This document shows, one piece after another, positions 8,909 through 18,453 of a stretch of DNA of 64,000 nt. This DNA comes from Polynucleobacter antarcticus (lineage in GTDB: Bacteria > Pseudomonadota > Gammaproteobacteria > Burkholderiales > Burkholderiaceae). A model generated the notes under the pieces. It had not been told where the DNA came from and did not search any database. It saw only the letters and a program-made list of their open reading frames with translations. A program made the position numbers and the translations under genes. The DNA is taken from NCBI RefSeq assembly GCF_013307245.1, contig NZ_CP028941.1:496001-560000 (forward strand), written 5' to 3'. Each line of letters starts with the position of its first letter. Position 1 is the first letter of the stretch.

Positions 8909-9544
8909 ATGGATCCTATTGCTCAACTGCGTAAAAACTATACCTTTGGTGAACTTTCAGAAACCGAAGTACCAGTCAATCCCATGACGCTGTTTCAGGT
9001 CTGGTTTGATCAGGCTGTCAAAGCCCAATGCCCCGAGCCAAACTCCATGACCTTAGCGACTGCGGATCAAGCAGGCAACCCATCAGCCCGTATTGTCTTA
9101 CTAAAAGGCGCTGACCAGGATAGCTTTAGCTTCTTCACTAATTATGATAGCCAAAAAGGGAAAGAATTAGCAATACGCCCTCAGGCAGCATTACTCTTTC
9201 ACTGGCATGAACTTGAGCGTCAAGTGCGTATTAAAGGGCTAGTTGAGCGTATTCCTGCAAGCGAAAGCGATGCGTACTTTCATTCTCGTCCTGCTGCCTC
9301 CAGAATCGGAGCCTGGGCATCCCCACAAAGTACCGAGATTCCAAATCGCCAGTTTCTTGAAGAGGCTGAAAAACGCTTTGCTGCGCAATTTGGTGACCAG
9401 CCACCGCGCCCCGAGCATTGGGGGGGATACAGCTTACAGCCAACAGAGATCGAGTTTTGGCAAGGCAGACCTTCTCGCTTGCATGACCGCATTCACTATC
9501 AATTCACCGGCTCTGGCTGGGATATCCGCCGCCTTGCGCCCTAG
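8909..9544 (+). CDS. pdxH: Pyridoxamine 5'-phosphate oxidase
   Basis: The 211-residue FMN enzyme makes pyridoxal 5'-phosphate from pyridoxine or pyridoxamine 5'-phosphate. Family motifs are seen: SARIVLLKG near residue 60, FTNYDSQKG, and the C-terminal [13 protein letters not shown] with the PLP-binding arginine and histidine. Length and start ([15 protein letters not shown]) are normal. Its last bases overlap the convergent msrA gene by 4 bp. Confidence 0.95.
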   Translation: MDPIAQLRKNYTFGELSETEVPVNPMTLFQVWFDQAVKAQCPEPNSMTLATADQAGNPSARIVLLKGADQDSFSFFTNYDSQKGKELAIRPQAALLFHWHELERQVRIKGLVERIPASESDAYFHSRPAASRIGAWASPQSTEIPNRQFLEEAEKRFAAQFGDQPPRPEHWGGYSLQPTEIEFWQGRPSRLHDRIHYQFTGSGWDIRRLAP

Positions 9545-10113
9545 CGAAACGCTGGGGCAATACGAGACTGAAACTTTGTCCTGAATTTTGCTAATTTAGG
9601 GGCCACTACGGCCATGCAATAACCCTGCCCGGGATGCTGACGGTAATAATTTTGGTGGTAGTCCTCAGCAGGGTAAATGACGGGTGCGACATCAATTTGA
9701 GTCACGATAGGGTTGGAATAGATCTTTGCATCCTGTAATTCTTGAACGACCTCATATGCGATGTTACTTTGCACATCGTTGTGAGTAAAAATCACCGATC
9801 GATACTGCGTACCATGATCATTACCCTGATAGTTCAACGTTGTAGGGTCATGAATCACAAATAAGATCTCTAATAAATCCCGATAAGTAATAAGAGTAGG
9901 ATCAAAGTAGATGTCTACAATTTCTGCATGCCCTGTTGTACCAGTGCAAATAGATTCATAGTCTGGATTAGGCAAAGCCCCGCCTGCATAGCCCGACACC
10001 ACAGCGCTTACTCCCGTAATTTGCTGATAAACCGCTTCGAGGCACCAAAAGCAGCCACCCCCTAAAGTCGCACGCTCCAAGGTTGGTAGATTTTTCTCAA
10101 TGATTTCGTTCAT
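9541..10113 (-). CDS. msrA: Peptide methionine-S-sulfoxide reductase
   Basis: The 190-residue protein has the MsrA active site [12 protein letters not shown] (catalytic Cys at 21, second Cys at 24). It also has [18 protein letters not shown] and the C-terminal [17 protein letters not shown] with a resolving-type Cys. It repairs methionine S-sulfoxide in proteins, using thioredoxin. It overlaps the 3' end of pdxH on the other strand and is divergent from the aldehyde dehydrogenase gene with very little space. Confidence 0.95.
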   Translation of the reverse strand: MNEIIEKNLPTLERATLGGGCFWCLEAVYQQITGVSAVVSGYAGGALPNPDYESICTGTTGHAEIVDIYFDPTLITYRDLLEILFVIHDPTTLNYQGNDHGTQYRSVIFTHNDVQSNIAYEVVQELQDAKIYSNPIVTQIDVAPVIYPAEDYHQNYYRQHPGQGYCMAVVAPKLAKFRTKFQSRIAPAFR

Positions 10114-10164
10114 GGCCTTATGCTAATGCCTTATTCAATCATTTGCTTGCCATTCGTAGACCCC

Positions 10165-11562
10165 ATGTCAATAAACCGCTTCACCCTTCAATTAGATGAA
10201 ATCAGAGCAGCTTATGCTGCAGAACCCAATCCAAGCCTTGAGGTTCGACTAGAACGCATTGGGCGTATTGAGAAAATGGTACGCGCTAATGAAGAAAAGA
10301 TCTGCAAAGTGCTCGAAGCAGATTTTGGTATTCGTCACCCTATTGAAACAAAGCTTGCTGAATTTCAAATGGTTTATCAGGCATGCAAACATGTGCATCA
10401 ACATCTCAAAACCTGGATGAAGCCCCTTCTAGTTGACACCCCTGGATTCCTAGGCTCTTCTAATGCTTGGACTCAAAGCCAATCGATGGGTGTAGTTGGC
10501 ATCATGAGTCCTTGGAACTATCCAGTTCAGCTGGCACTGGTTCCAGTGATCTCTGCCTTAGCAGCGGGCAATCGAGTTTGGCTTAAACCTTCTGAGAGAA
10601 GTTCGCGCACCTCAGGATTCTTGGCCCTATTGATTGAGGAATATTTCCACCCGAGTGAATTTTGTGTGACCACTGGCGGGATCGATGTAGCCGAATCGTT
10701 TGCGGCACTACCTTTTGATCATCTATTTTTTACTGGCTCAGAAGAAACTGGCAAAAAAGTGATGCGTGCTGCCGCTGACCACCTCACTCCTATCACTCTC
10801 GAGCTGGGTGGTAAATCACCGGCCATAGTCGACTTCTCAGCCCAACTTCCTGAAGCTGCTGCCAGCATCATTTACGGCAAGCTGATCAATAGCGGTCAAA
10901 CTTGTATCGCACCAGACTACGTACTGATCAGTCCTAATCAATACGATGCTTTTGTACAAGCATTGCAAAGTGCAGCTCAGAAGCAATTTTCTAATCCAGC
11001 TGAGTGCACAGGCCCAATCGATAAAGCCCAATTAGAGCGCTGGCAATACTTGGTGCAGGATGCAGTGGATAGAGGTGCTACTGCTATTCCTTTAATTACC
11101 TCCATATTTTCCAATTCATTTACTCCTGTTGTGCTCGTAAATGTTTCTACTGATTCCTTGGTGATGCAAGAAGAGGTCTTTGGACCCATCCTGCCGATCA
11201 TCACCATCAGCGATATCTCAGCAGCGATCAGCTTCATTAATAACAAACCTAAGCCTCTGGCCTTGTACTGGTTTGGCAAAGACAAGCAGTCGATGCAACG
11301 TGTTCTCAATGAAACCCGCTCAGGTGGCGTAACGATCAACGACACCCTATTGCATGTGGCAGTGGAAGACCTTCCTTTTGGTGGCATCGGTGCAAGTGGC
11401 ATGGGCGCATATCACGGTAAAGCAGGGTTCGATACCTTTAGTCATTGCAAATCGATTCTTCAGGTACGCGGTCTCTTAGGATTAAATATCTTACGTGGCA
11501 CCGCGCTTGCACGACCACCCTACGGAAAAGGCGTAGAGCGTTTACTGCGCTGGCTAAAGTAA
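10165..11562 (+). CDS. Aldehyde dehydrogenase (coniferyl-aldehyde dehydrogenase-like)
   Basis: The protein is an NAD(P)-dependent aldehyde dehydrogenase of about 465 residues. Motifs are SPWNYPVQL (cofactor binding), ELGGKSPAIV (general base Glu) and NSGQTCIAPDY (catalytic Cys). The 'CIAPDY' form and a hydrophobic C-terminus (ILRGTALARPPYGK) are typical of class 3-like and coniferyl-aldehyde dehydrogenases, some of which are membrane-associated. An in-frame ATG at 10120 exists, but the product then carries an odd 15-residue extension, so the start at 10165 (MSINRFTLQLDEIR) is preferred. The substrate is unknown. Confidence 0.87.
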   Translation: MSINRFTLQLDEIRAAYAAEPNPSLEVRLERIGRIEKMVRANEEKICKVLEADFGIRHPIETKLAEFQMVYQACKHVHQHLKTWMKPLLVDTPGFLGSSNAWTQSQSMGVVGIMSPWNYPVQLALVPVISALAAGNRVWLKPSERSSRTSGFLALLIEEYFHPSEFCVTTGGIDVAESFAALPFDHLFFTGSEETGKKVMRAAADHLTPITLELGGKSPAIVDFSAQLPEAAASIIYGKLINSGQTCIAPDYVLISPNQYDAFVQALQSAAQKQFSNPAECTGPIDKAQLERWQYLVQDAVDRGATAIPLITSIFSNSFTPVVLVNVSTDSLVMQEEVFGPILPIITISDISAAISFINNKPKPLALYWFGKDKQSMQRVLNETRSGGVTINDTLLHVAVEDLPFGGIGASGMGAYHGKAGFDTFSHCKSILQVRGLLGLNILRGTALARPPYGKGVERLLRWLK

Positions 11563-12219
11563 CAAGTTCACTGCAAAGCCCAGAAGCAATAAACCTACAA
11601 ATCCCCAAAGCAAGGCTGCATGATCAGGATGCCTCTTAAAGTATCCTAAGAAAAAATATCCTGCAAATATAAGGCTGGCTAAGTAGCTCATGCTCACTAT
11701 TTGCAGCACAACTGCTAAGTAGAGAAATGCATGTAGGGGTTGTGTATATTGCGGATCAATAAATTGCGTAAAGAATGAGACAAAGAAAAAGATGGCCTTA
11801 GGATTTGTTAAGGACAGCGCTAAGGCAGCAAGCGTGGGATGTAGATTATCGAAGTAACGCACACTATGCATCGTCTCTTTTGCATTCTCGGGGCTACGCC
11901 ATCTCTCGATTCCGGTCCGCAAAAAACTTATGCCCATCCACCCTAAATAGGCTGCGCCCAGTAAGCGCAGAACATTAAAAATGACTGGTGATGAATTCAG
12001 TAACGTGGCGGCACCTAAAATAACGCCTAAGATCAAAATAGCATCGCCAATAAAAATACCTAAGGCTGCCCCAGCGCCAGCACGCCATCCTTTTTGCGAT
12101 GTGATCGCTAATACATAAAGAGAGTTTGGACCCGGGAATAAAATCGTGAGTATCGTTCCCAGCAAATAGGTTGCGAAGTGAACGATGCCAATATTCGAAG
12201 GGTTTGTGAGCCAATCCAT
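11554..12219 (-). CDS. LysE/RhtB family amino acid exporter (LeuE-like)
   Basis: The 221-residue inner-membrane protein has about six helices. The N-terminal segment with FPGPNSLYVLAITSQKGW and the long hydrophobic GAALGIFIGDAILIL are characteristic of the RhtB/LeuE branch, which exports amino acids such as leucine or homoserine. Substrate cannot be assigned from sequence. Its 3' end overlaps the aldehyde dehydrogenase gene by 9 bp, convergently. Confidence 0.85.
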   Translation of the reverse strand: MDWLTNPSNIGIVHFATYLLGTILTILFPGPNSLYVLAITSQKGWRAGAGAALGIFIGDAILILGVILGAATLLNSSPVIFNVLRLLGAAYLGWMGISFLRTGIERWRSPENAKETMHSVRYFDNLHPTLAALALSLTNPKAIFFFVSFFTQFIDPQYTQPLHAFLYLAVVLQIVSMSYLASLIFAGYFFLGYFKRHPDHAALLWGFVGLLLLGFAVNLLL

Positions 12220-12372
12220 GACAACATCATAATTAAATTCGGGAAAACCCTTGTAATCGGACTACGACACTGTCATAATAAGAGGCTTTTTTAAGCAATT
12301 TGATTCATCGCCCCCCAGCTATATTTCAGCGATTCGTTTAGAAGTTATAAACACACAACGCTGCCGCCTGCC

Positions 12373-12397
12373 TGATGGTCGATGCCTTTGACCATCA
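12373..12397 (+). promoter_or_regulatory. Hairpin in the rhlE leader
   Basis: A perfect 8-bp stem, TGATGGTC (12373-12380) with GACCATCA (12390-12397), closes a 9-nt loop about 60 nt before the rhlE start. No T run follows, so it is not a terminator. Downstream a 13-codon ATG-started reading frame (12413-12454) ends just before the rhlE start. A TCCC/GGGA pairing could mask the AAGGGG ribosome-binding site. Leaders of cold-shock helicases are often structured, and that role here is inferred. Confidence 0.4.
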
Positions 12398-12458
12398 CAC
12401 TCGATAAAAACAATGAGTGTCCATACGGAACCGTCCCTTCAAGGGGATGTGTAATAGC

Positions 12459-14072
12459 ATGACTTTTTCTAAAGAAACGAATCACGAGCCTAAAAACTCA
12501 CAGCCGGCCGGAAATGAATTCCAGTCCTTTGCCCTCTCGGCATCACTCCTTAAAAACGTTGCTGAACTTGGATACACCCAAGCCACTGAAGTGCAAGCTC
12601 AGGTTATTCCTGCAGCACTTGCTGGCGGAGATCTATTAGTTAGCAGCCAAACCGGTAGCGGCAAAACCGCCGCCTTTTTATTGCCTTTGATTAATCAATT
12701 GATTGAAGACAACCCAAATAACTCTCCTGTGCCAGGTCGCGCCCAACCTAAGGTATTGGTACTTTGCCCTACTCGCGAACTAGCCCAACAGGTCGCTGCT
12801 GATGCAGTAAACTTAGTACGTGGTCTCAAAGGGATTCGTATTGCTACTGTAATGGGCGGCATGCCATACGGTAAACAAATTCAAGCCCTGAAAGGTGCCT
12901 TACTCGTAGTTGCCACCCCAGGTCGCTTGCTGGACTTGACCGACAGCAAAGCCATTCGTTTGGATGATGTGAAGCAACTCGTAATCGATGAAGCAGATCG
13001 CATGCTCGATATGGGATTTGCTGATGACCTCGAAGCTATTGATAAGCGCTGCTCTGGTCGCAATCAGACCTTAATGTTCTCTGCTACTTTTGCACCAAAG
13101 ATTATGTCTTTAGCAAATGAGTTAACTACCAATGCCATGCGCATTGAGCTTGCTCATGCTGGTGAGAAGCATGCCAATATCGAGCAAAAGTTACATTGGG
13201 CCGATAGCATGTCACACAAGCATAAATTGCTTGAGCATATTTTGGCTGATGCCACCTTAGATCAAGCAGTGGTATTTGCAAGTACACAAATTGAAAGTGA
13301 AAAAATCGCTGACACCTTACGTGCAAACGGTTATGAAGCCAGTGCCCTGCACGGTGCAATGCCACAAGCGGTTCGCATGCGTCGTCTCGAGTCTTTACGT
13401 AAAGGTCACACTAAAATTTTAGTGGCGACGGATGTGGCGGCACGCGGTATTGATGTGCCCCGCATTAGTCACGTGATTAACTTTGGCTTACCCATGAAGC
13501 CTGAAGACTATACGCATCGCATTGGTAGAACCGGGCGTGCTGGTCGTAATGGGGTAGCAATTACTTTAGTAGAGCATCGTGATCGTGCAAAGATTCGCAA
13601 CATCGAACGCTTTACACAGCAAGACATCGTTGCATCTGTGATTGCCGGCTTAGAGCCACAAGCCAAGCCTAGCTTTGGTGGTGGAGGTGGTGGTCGTCCT
13701 GGTGGCGGTCGCTCCGGTGGCGGTAATCGCTCTGGCGGCGGTGGTGGTAGCGGCGGTGGCCGTTATGGATCTGGTGCACGTTCAGAATCACGCTTTGGTG
13801 GCGGTGGTTCAGGTGGCGGAGCTGGCGGTGGAAACCGCTCTGGTAATCATTACGAATCTCGCTCTGGCGACTCACGTCCTTCAGGCGATTCCCGTCCAAC
13901 TGGTGATTCACGGCCAGCTGGCGGTAATCGTTTTGCGGATTCACGCCCTGCACGCTCTGGTGATTCACGTCCAACGGGTGGCAGTCGCTCTGGTGACTCG
14001 CGTCCTTCAGCAGGCCCCCGCTTTGCCAAACCCAAAGTAGCTGGTCAACGTAGAAGTTTTAGCGGCAGCTAA
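12459..14072 (+). CDS. rhlE: DEAD-box RNA helicase, RhlE type, with Gly-rich/GDSRP tail
   Basis: An ATP-dependent RNA helicase acting in ribosome assembly and RNA decay. Motifs appear in order: SQTGSGKT (Walker A), PTRELAQQ (Ia), DEADRMLDMGF (II), SAT (III), VATDVAARGIDVP and HRIGRTGRAGR (VI). From about residue 405 the protein becomes low-complexity: Gly/Ser/Arg-rich, then six DSRP units. A GTG at 12417 would give 551 residues. The ATG at 12459 (MTFSKETNHEPK) is preferred as it starts the normal N-terminus, but its ribosome-binding site is weak. ubiC follows after 2 bp. Confidence 0.92.
   Translation: MTFSKETNHEPKNSQPAGNEFQSFALSASLLKNVAELGYTQATEVQAQVIPAALAGGDLLVSSQTGSGKTAAFLLPLINQLIEDNPNNSPVPGRAQPKVLVLCPTRELAQQVAADAVNLVRGLKGIRIATVMGGMPYGKQIQALKGALLVVATPGRLLDLTDSKAIRLDDVKQLVIDEADRMLDMGFADDLEAIDKRCSGRNQTLMFSATFAPKIMSLANELTTNAMRIELAHAGEKHANIEQKLHWADSMSHKHKLLEHILADATLDQAVVFASTQIESEKIADTLRANGYEASALHGAMPQAVRMRRLESLRKGHTKILVATDVAARGIDVPRISHVINFGLPMKPEDYTHRIGRTGRAGRNGVAITLVEHRDRAKIRNIERFTQQDIVASVIAGLEPQAKPSFGGGGGGRPGGGRSGGGNRSGGGGGSGGGRYGSGARSESRFGGGGSGGGAGGGNRSGNHYESRSGDSRPSGDSRPTGDSRPAGGNRFADSRPARSGDSRPTGGSRSGDSRPSAGPRFAKPKVAGQRRSFSGS
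13864..14010 (+). repeat. Coding repeats (GDSRP units) in the rhlE tail
   Basis: Repeated 15-18-bp units of the form (GC)GA(C/T)TC(A/C)CG(T/G)CC(T/A) encode GDSRP(S/T/A), six times in about 50 residues. They follow a Gly-rich stretch at 13674-13845. The repeat is in-frame and protein-coding, not a CRISPR or mobile element. Its length is likely to vary among strains by slippage. Confidence 0.8.
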
Positions 14073-14074
14073 AT

Positions 14075-14638
14075 ATGATTCACCGTCGTCGCCTCCGTTC
14101 TGCATGGGATCGAGTCGATTCTGGTGAATTACATCGCGCGCCACGCAAGTGGCAGCCTTGGCTCAGTGATACGGGCTCTCTGACGCAAAAAATTGAACTC
14201 GCCATTGGCCAAAAGCTAGAAGTCATTGTTTTGCGAGATTGCCGGCAAAATCTGAATAGCGACGAGAGTCGCTATTTTCATTTCAAGATTAAACGTTGCC
14301 GAGTTCGAGAAGTCCTTCTCTGCGTCAACAATATTCCACTCGTCATGGCGCATAGCATCATTCCTAGTGCTAGCTCTAGCGGCAGCAACCATGCAGTACT
14401 ACGTTTAGGGAAAAAACCGCTTGGTGCCGTATTATTTTCAAAAAAGCGAATGCACTCTTCAGCTCGACCACTTCGAGAAATCGCTCGCCTTGATCGACAC
14501 AGTGCGTTGTGGCAGAAGTGTTTCAAACAATATTCAGCATTACCCAAAACTGTCTGGGGAAGACGTACTTTATATTCTCTTAAGGGGCATCCGCTCTTGG
14601 TGAGTGAAATTCTATTGCCAGCTCTACAGCACTATTGA
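14075..14638 (+). CDS. ubiC: Chorismate pyruvate-lyase
   Basis: The 187-residue protein matches UbiC, which converts chorismate to 4-hydroxybenzoate, the first step of ubiquinone synthesis. Characteristic features are WLSDTGSLTQKI near residue 30, the REVLLCVNNIPLVMAHSIIP block (active-site arginine region) and the C-terminal WGRRTLYSLKGHPLLVSEILLP. It follows rhlE by 2 bp, suggesting cotranscription, and its end overlaps convergent hemD by 7 bp. Confidence 0.85.
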   Translation: MIHRRRLRSAWDRVDSGELHRAPRKWQPWLSDTGSLTQKIELAIGQKLEVIVLRDCRQNLNSDESRYFHFKIKRCRVREVLLCVNNIPLVMAHSIIPSASSSGSNHAVLRLGKKPLGAVLFSKKRMHSSARPLREIARLDRHSALWQKCFKQYSALPKTVWGRRTLYSLKGHPLLVSEILLPALQHY

Positions 14639-15444
14639 GTAAGTAACCAGGTGTGAGTTGCACGCATTAATGCGTCATCACCTGCTTCACAAGTCAGCAC
14701 TTCCCCAAAGCCAATCTGCCGAGCAGCATCAGCAATATTGCGATGTGAACACAGAGCGCTAGCGCTTGCTATCGGCAACTTCACTTGCCCTAAGTGACGA
14801 ACTGCTTCAGATGAAGTTAATAACCAAAGAGATTGTGCATAGTCAATCTCACGAATGTCATGCCAAATAGGGCTTTCAAGGTCTAGAGGTATACGTGTGT
14901 AAACAGAAATTGCCTCAAGCTGTGCACCTGCACCGATGAGGGTATCGGCCAACCACTCACGGCCCCCTTCTCCTTTAAAAATCACTACTTTTTTATCGGC
15001 CCAGTTCCACTGCAATTTTTGCAACTCATGCCATAAGCCTTCTGAATCCCAGTGCGCAGTATCTGAAGGGACAATGATCTTGCTTGGGGCGTCCGCCATA
15101 GTCATGCCATGATTTTTTAAAGCATGCAGACTGCTACCCCCCATCACACCAATTAAAATTGGCTTATCGGATAGCACTTGCCAAGACTTCTCAAGCAAAC
15201 GCATCGTGCACTCAATCGCATTGGGGCTCACAAAAATTGCTAGGTCGGCAGTGTGTAATGATGTCGCTATTTGATTGGCTAAAGCATGATCACTCTTAGG
15301 GACAATGGTCAGCAAGGGCAATGAAATCATATGGGGCAAAGCTACTTTAGCAATTCCGCTAGTACGCAAATTTGCCTGCAACATTTCTGACAATTGCTGG
15401 GCTTGCCCACTAGGGCGAGTAATAATAATCGTCTTATTACTCAT
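14632..15444 (-). CDS. hemD: Uroporphyrinogen-III synthase
   Basis: The 270-residue protein closes hydroxymethylbilane to uroporphyrinogen III in tetrapyrrole synthesis. The family is poorly conserved. The start MSNKTIIITRPSGQAQQLSE, the AIFVSPNAIECTM segment and the later WLLTSSEAV block fit HemD. Position directly downstream of hemC (15 bp gap, same strand) supports it. No fused HemX domain is present, unlike some betaproteobacterial HemD proteins. Confidence 0.88.
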   Translation of the reverse strand: MSNKTIIITRPSGQAQQLSEMLQANLRTSGIAKVALPHMISLPLLTIVPKSDHALANQIATSLHTADLAIFVSPNAIECTMRLLEKSWQVLSDKPILIGVMGGSSLHALKNHGMTMADAPSKIIVPSDTAHWDSEGLWHELQKLQWNWADKKVVIFKGEGGREWLADTLIGAGAQLEAISVYTRIPLDLESPIWHDIREIDYAQSLWLLTSSEAVRHLGQVKLPIASASALCSHRNIADAARQIGFGEVLTCEAGDDALMRATHTWLLTQ

Positions 15445-15459
15445 GATGGCTAAGCTGAA

Positions 15460-16434
15460 TTACTTTGGCAAACCATTTGGCAGCAAGCTCGCTGCACCCT
15501 GAGCAATGAGGTCTTGGGCTACTGCGAAGCCGAGGGCTTCAGCCTCCTCCATATTCTTTACGGGTCCTTTACTACTCGCTAAGCAGCTTGCTTGTCCATC
15601 CACACTGGCTACAAAAGAACGAATGTGCAGATGATCTTGATCCCAAGTAGCATGGGCGGCCAATGGCACTTCGCAAGAGCCGCCTAACTGGCGCGAGACC
15701 ATGCGCTCAGCTGAGACCGCAAGCAACGTAGGTAGATCATTTAAAGGGGCAAGCCATTCTTTAATATGGGGGTTTGAAGATAGCGTTTCGATTCCCAAAG
15801 CACCTTGACCGGCCGCAGGGGTATAGGGGTCATATGGCAACAAAGCCTTAATACGACTGCCAAGGCCCAAACGCTTTAATCCAGCAGCAGCCAAAATGAT
15901 TGCTTGGTATTGCCCACCATCTAATTTACCCATGCGGGTATCTAAGTTTCCGCGCAGAGGCTCGATGACTAAATGAGGAAAGCGGGCTCTCAAAACGGAT
16001 TCACGGCGCAGGCTTGAAGTCCCCACCACTGCTCCCTGAGGGAGGTCTTCCAGACTGGCATAGTCATTCGAGACAAAGGCATCACGGGCATCTTCACGCT
16101 CCATAACGCAAGTGAGGTCAAAGCCAGCGGGCATATCCATCGGCATATCCTTTAAGGAATGCACTGCCAAATCGGCTCGGCCGTCTTCTAGAGCGGTTTC
16201 CAGCTCTTTCACAAAAAGGCCCTTACCGCCCACTTTAGAGAGGGCTCTATCAAGGATTTGATCCCCTCGGGTGGTCATACCCAAAATCTGCACATCGCAG
16301 CCTGGGTAACACTGTTTAAGGCAATCTCGGACATACTCAGCCTGCCACATTGCTAGGCGGCTCTCTCGAGAGGCAATCACGAGGCGTACAGGGGGATTAG
16401 GGTGCTGGGACGGGGAGAAAGAAGTTTGTGACAT
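15460..16434 (-). CDS. hemC: Porphobilinogen deaminase (hydroxymethylbilane synthase)
   Basis: The enzyme joins four porphobilinogens into hydroxymethylbilane. Motifs include [16 protein letters not shown] at the N-terminus, [25 protein letters not shown] and the dipyrromethane-cofactor loop LGGSCEVP with its cysteine. The reading frame extends to 16509 but would then overlap argH. The ATG at 16432-16434 ([10 protein letters not shown]) gives the normal 324-residue length and leaves 43 bp between hemC and the divergent argH, so that start is chosen. Confidence 0.95.
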   Translation of the reverse strand: MSQTSFSPSQHPNPPVRLVIASRESRLAMWQAEYVRDCLKQCYPGCDVQILGMTTRGDQILDRALSKVGGKGLFVKELETALEDGRADLAVHSLKDMPMDMPAGFDLTCVMEREDARDAFVSNDYASLEDLPQGAVVGTSSLRRESVLRARFPHLVIEPLRGNLDTRMGKLDGGQYQAIILAAAGLKRLGLGSRIKALLPYDPYTPAAGQGALGIETLSSNPHIKEWLAPLNDLPTLLAVSAERMVSRQLGGSCEVPLAAHATWDQDHLHIRSFVASVDGQASCLASSKGPVKNMEEAEALGFAVAQDLIAQGAASLLPNGLPK

Positions 16435-16477
16435 AACATTTAAAATAATTAAAGACTGACACCAATATACTGCGTTT

Positions 16478-17896
16478 ATGAGCTCATCGAAAAATTCCCT
16501 TGCCAACAAAGCCCAAGCTTGGTCGGCCCGCTTTAACGAACCCGTTGACGAACTTGTGCAGCGCTATACAGCCTCAATTGGCTTTGACCAGCGTTTTGCC
16601 TTAGTCGACATTGCCGGTTCTTTAGCCCATGCCGAAATGCTGGCAACCCAAAAAATCATTAGCGCCCAGGATTTGACGGATATTCAGATGGGGATGGCGC
16701 AAATTAAGGGTGAAATTGAAGCCGGTGAGTTTCGTTGGCAATTGGCTCTTGAGGACGTTCATCTCAATATTGAGGCGCGCCTTACTCAATTAGTGGGAGA
16801 TGCGGGCAAACGCTTGCACACAGGCCGCTCACGCAATGATCAAGTGGCGACTGATTTACGTCTCTGGTTGCGTGGCAGCGTAGATGAAATCGCTGGCACT
16901 CTGAAGTCACTGCGTTCTGCCCTATTAGATCTTGCAGAAAAGCATGCTGCTACCATCATGCCCGGTCACACCCATTTGCAAGTGGCGCAGCCGATTACCT
17001 TTGGTCATCATCTGATGGCCTACTATGAAATGTTTAGTCGCGATGCGGATCGTCTAGTAGATTTGCGCGCCCGTTTTAATCGCCTCCCATTAGGTGCTGC
17101 AGCCTTAGCTGGTACTACCTACCCGATCGATCGTGAGCAAGTAGTCCGTACTTTAGGCTTTGACGGTATTTGCAATAACTCTTTAGATGCTGTCTCGGAT
17201 CGGGATTTCGCGATTGAGTTCTGTGCCTTTGCCGCTATTTTGATGATGCATATCTCACGCTTGTCTGAGGAATTAGTGTTGTGGTTGAGCCCCCGCTTTG
17301 GGTTCATTGACTTGCCAGACCGTTTTTGCACTGGCAGCTCAATCATGCCGCAGAAAAAAAATCCCGATGTCCCAGAATTAGCACGTGGCAAAACCGGTCG
17401 GGTATATGGGGATTTAATTTCTTTATTAACTTTGATGAAGAGCCAACCTTTGGCCTATAACAAAGATAATCAAGAAGACAAAGAACCTTTGTTTGATGCG
17501 GTGGATACGGTCCAAGATACCTTGCGTATTTTTGCAGATATGGTGCCCCATATTGAAGTCAAGGCGGATGTGATGAAGGCTGCAGCAGAAGAAGGTTTTG
17601 CTACCGCTACCGACTTAGCCGATTATTTGGTTAAAAAAGGGTTGGCGTTCCGAGATGCTCATGAGGCAGTGGCTCATGCTGTAAAAGCCTGCGTTGGTCG
17701 CAATTGCATGCTCACAGATCTCAGCCTGTCGGAATTGCGCTTTGCCTGTGGTCTAGATGATCGCCCCGAACTCATGAGTGACGATGTATTTGCCCTTCTG
17801 ACTGTAGATGGATCTGTGAACTCACGCCAACATGCGGGTGGCACTGCTCCCGCACAAGTACTCGCCGCAATAAAACGGGGTCGCGCAGATCTCTAG
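16478..17896 (+). CDS. argH: Argininosuccinate lyase
   Basis: The 472-residue enzyme splits argininosuccinate into arginine and fumarate, the last step of arginine synthesis. The superfamily signature [12 protein letters not shown] is clear, as are [13 protein letters not shown] (substrate site) and AGTTYPIDR. Length and domain order are those of the homotetrameric ArgH. It is divergent from hemC over a 43-bp gap and is followed after 5 bp by TRAP transporter genes, an unusual partner. Confidence 0.97.
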   Translation: MSSSKNSLANKAQAWSARFNEPVDELVQRYTASIGFDQRFALVDIAGSLAHAEMLATQKIISAQDLTDIQMGMAQIKGEIEAGEFRWQLALEDVHLNIEARLTQLVGDAGKRLHTGRSRNDQVATDLRLWLRGSVDEIAGTLKSLRSALLDLAEKHAATIMPGHTHLQVAQPITFGHHLMAYYEMFSRDADRLVDLRARFNRLPLGAAALAGTTYPIDREQVVRTLGFDGICNNSLDAVSDRDFAIEFCAFAAILMMHISRLSEELVLWLSPRFGFIDLPDRFCTGSSIMPQKKNPDVPELARGKTGRVYGDLISLLTLMKSQPLAYNKDNQEDKEPLFDAVDTVQDTLRIFADMVPHIEVKADVMKAAAEEGFATATDLADYLVKKGLAFRDAHEAVAHAVKACVGRNCMLTDLSLSELRFACGLDDRPELMSDDVFALLTVDGSVNSRQHAGGTAPAQVLAAIKRGRADL

Positions 17897-17901
17897 ATCC
17901 A

Positions 17902-18453
17902 ATGGCTTTCTGGGGAACACTCTGCACAGGAATTGATCGCTTAAATCAGCTACTGGGCAAGGCAGCAAGCATCATGATTTTGCTATCCTGCATCGTATCG
18001 GCTACCAATGCTTTACTTCGCTATGGTTTAGATATCAGCAATAACTGGCCTCTTGAGTTGCAGTGGTATCTTTTTGGGGCTGCAGTCATGTTGGCTGCCT
18101 CTTATACGCTCAAGCGTAATGAGCATGTTCGCGTGGATTTGATCTATTCGCAACTATCGAATCGTGGACGTCTTTATATTGATCTTTTTGGCTTGATATG
18201 TTTTCTCATGCCTGCCTGCCTGCTCTTTACTTGGCTCTCTTGGACCAGTTTGTTTTATCCCTCTTGGTTGGTGCTTGAGCACTCTCCTAATGCAGGAGGG
18301 TTAGCACGCTATCCCATTAAATTCATTGTCCCGTTTGGATTTTTTATGCTTAGCCTACAAGGGCTTTCTGAAATCATTAAACGTATCGGCATGCTCAAAG
18401 GAAATATTCCTTTAGAAGCTGTAGATGTCAGTTATGAAAAGCCGATGCAATGA
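17902..18453 (+). CDS. dctQ: TRAP transporter small permease (DctQ-like)
   Basis: A 183-residue membrane protein with about four helices. The WPLELQWYLFGAAVMLAASY and KRNEHVRVDLIY segments are typical of the DctQ subunit of Na+-dependent TRAP (tripartite ATP-independent periplasmic) transporters. It overlaps the DctM gene by 4 bp (ATGA). A periplasmic DctP subunit, required to define substrate, is not encoded in this window. Ligand is unknown; mannitol/chloroaromatic and 2-oxoacid subfamilies are possible. Confidence 0.88.
   Translation: MAFWGTLCTGIDRLNQLLGKAASIMILLSCIVSATNALLRYGLDISNNWPLELQWYLFGAAVMLAASYTLKRNEHVRVDLIYSQLSNRGRLYIDLFGLICFLMPACLLFTWLSWTSLFYPSWLVLEHSPNAGGLARYPIKFIVPFGFFMLSLQGLSEIIKRIGMLKGNIPLEAVDVSYEKPMQ

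Noticed and set aside
10977..11402. 141-codon minus-strand frame inside the aldehyde dehydrogenase gene
   Set aside because: Antisense shadow of conserved coding sequence with no motif of its own.
13864..14010. Possible CRISPR-like repeat array
   Set aside because: The units are contiguous, without spacers, in frame and translated as GDSRP in RhlE; no cas genes are near.
13675..14040. Plus-strand Val/Ala-rich frame overlapping the rhlE tail
   Set aside because: It is the +1 shadow of the Gly-rich repeat DNA in rhlE. The composition is an artefact of repeated GGTGGC codons.
16435..16509. Upstream extension of hemC
   Set aside because: It would overlap argH by 32 bp and add 25 residues not found in the family. 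The ATG at 16434 gives the normal length.
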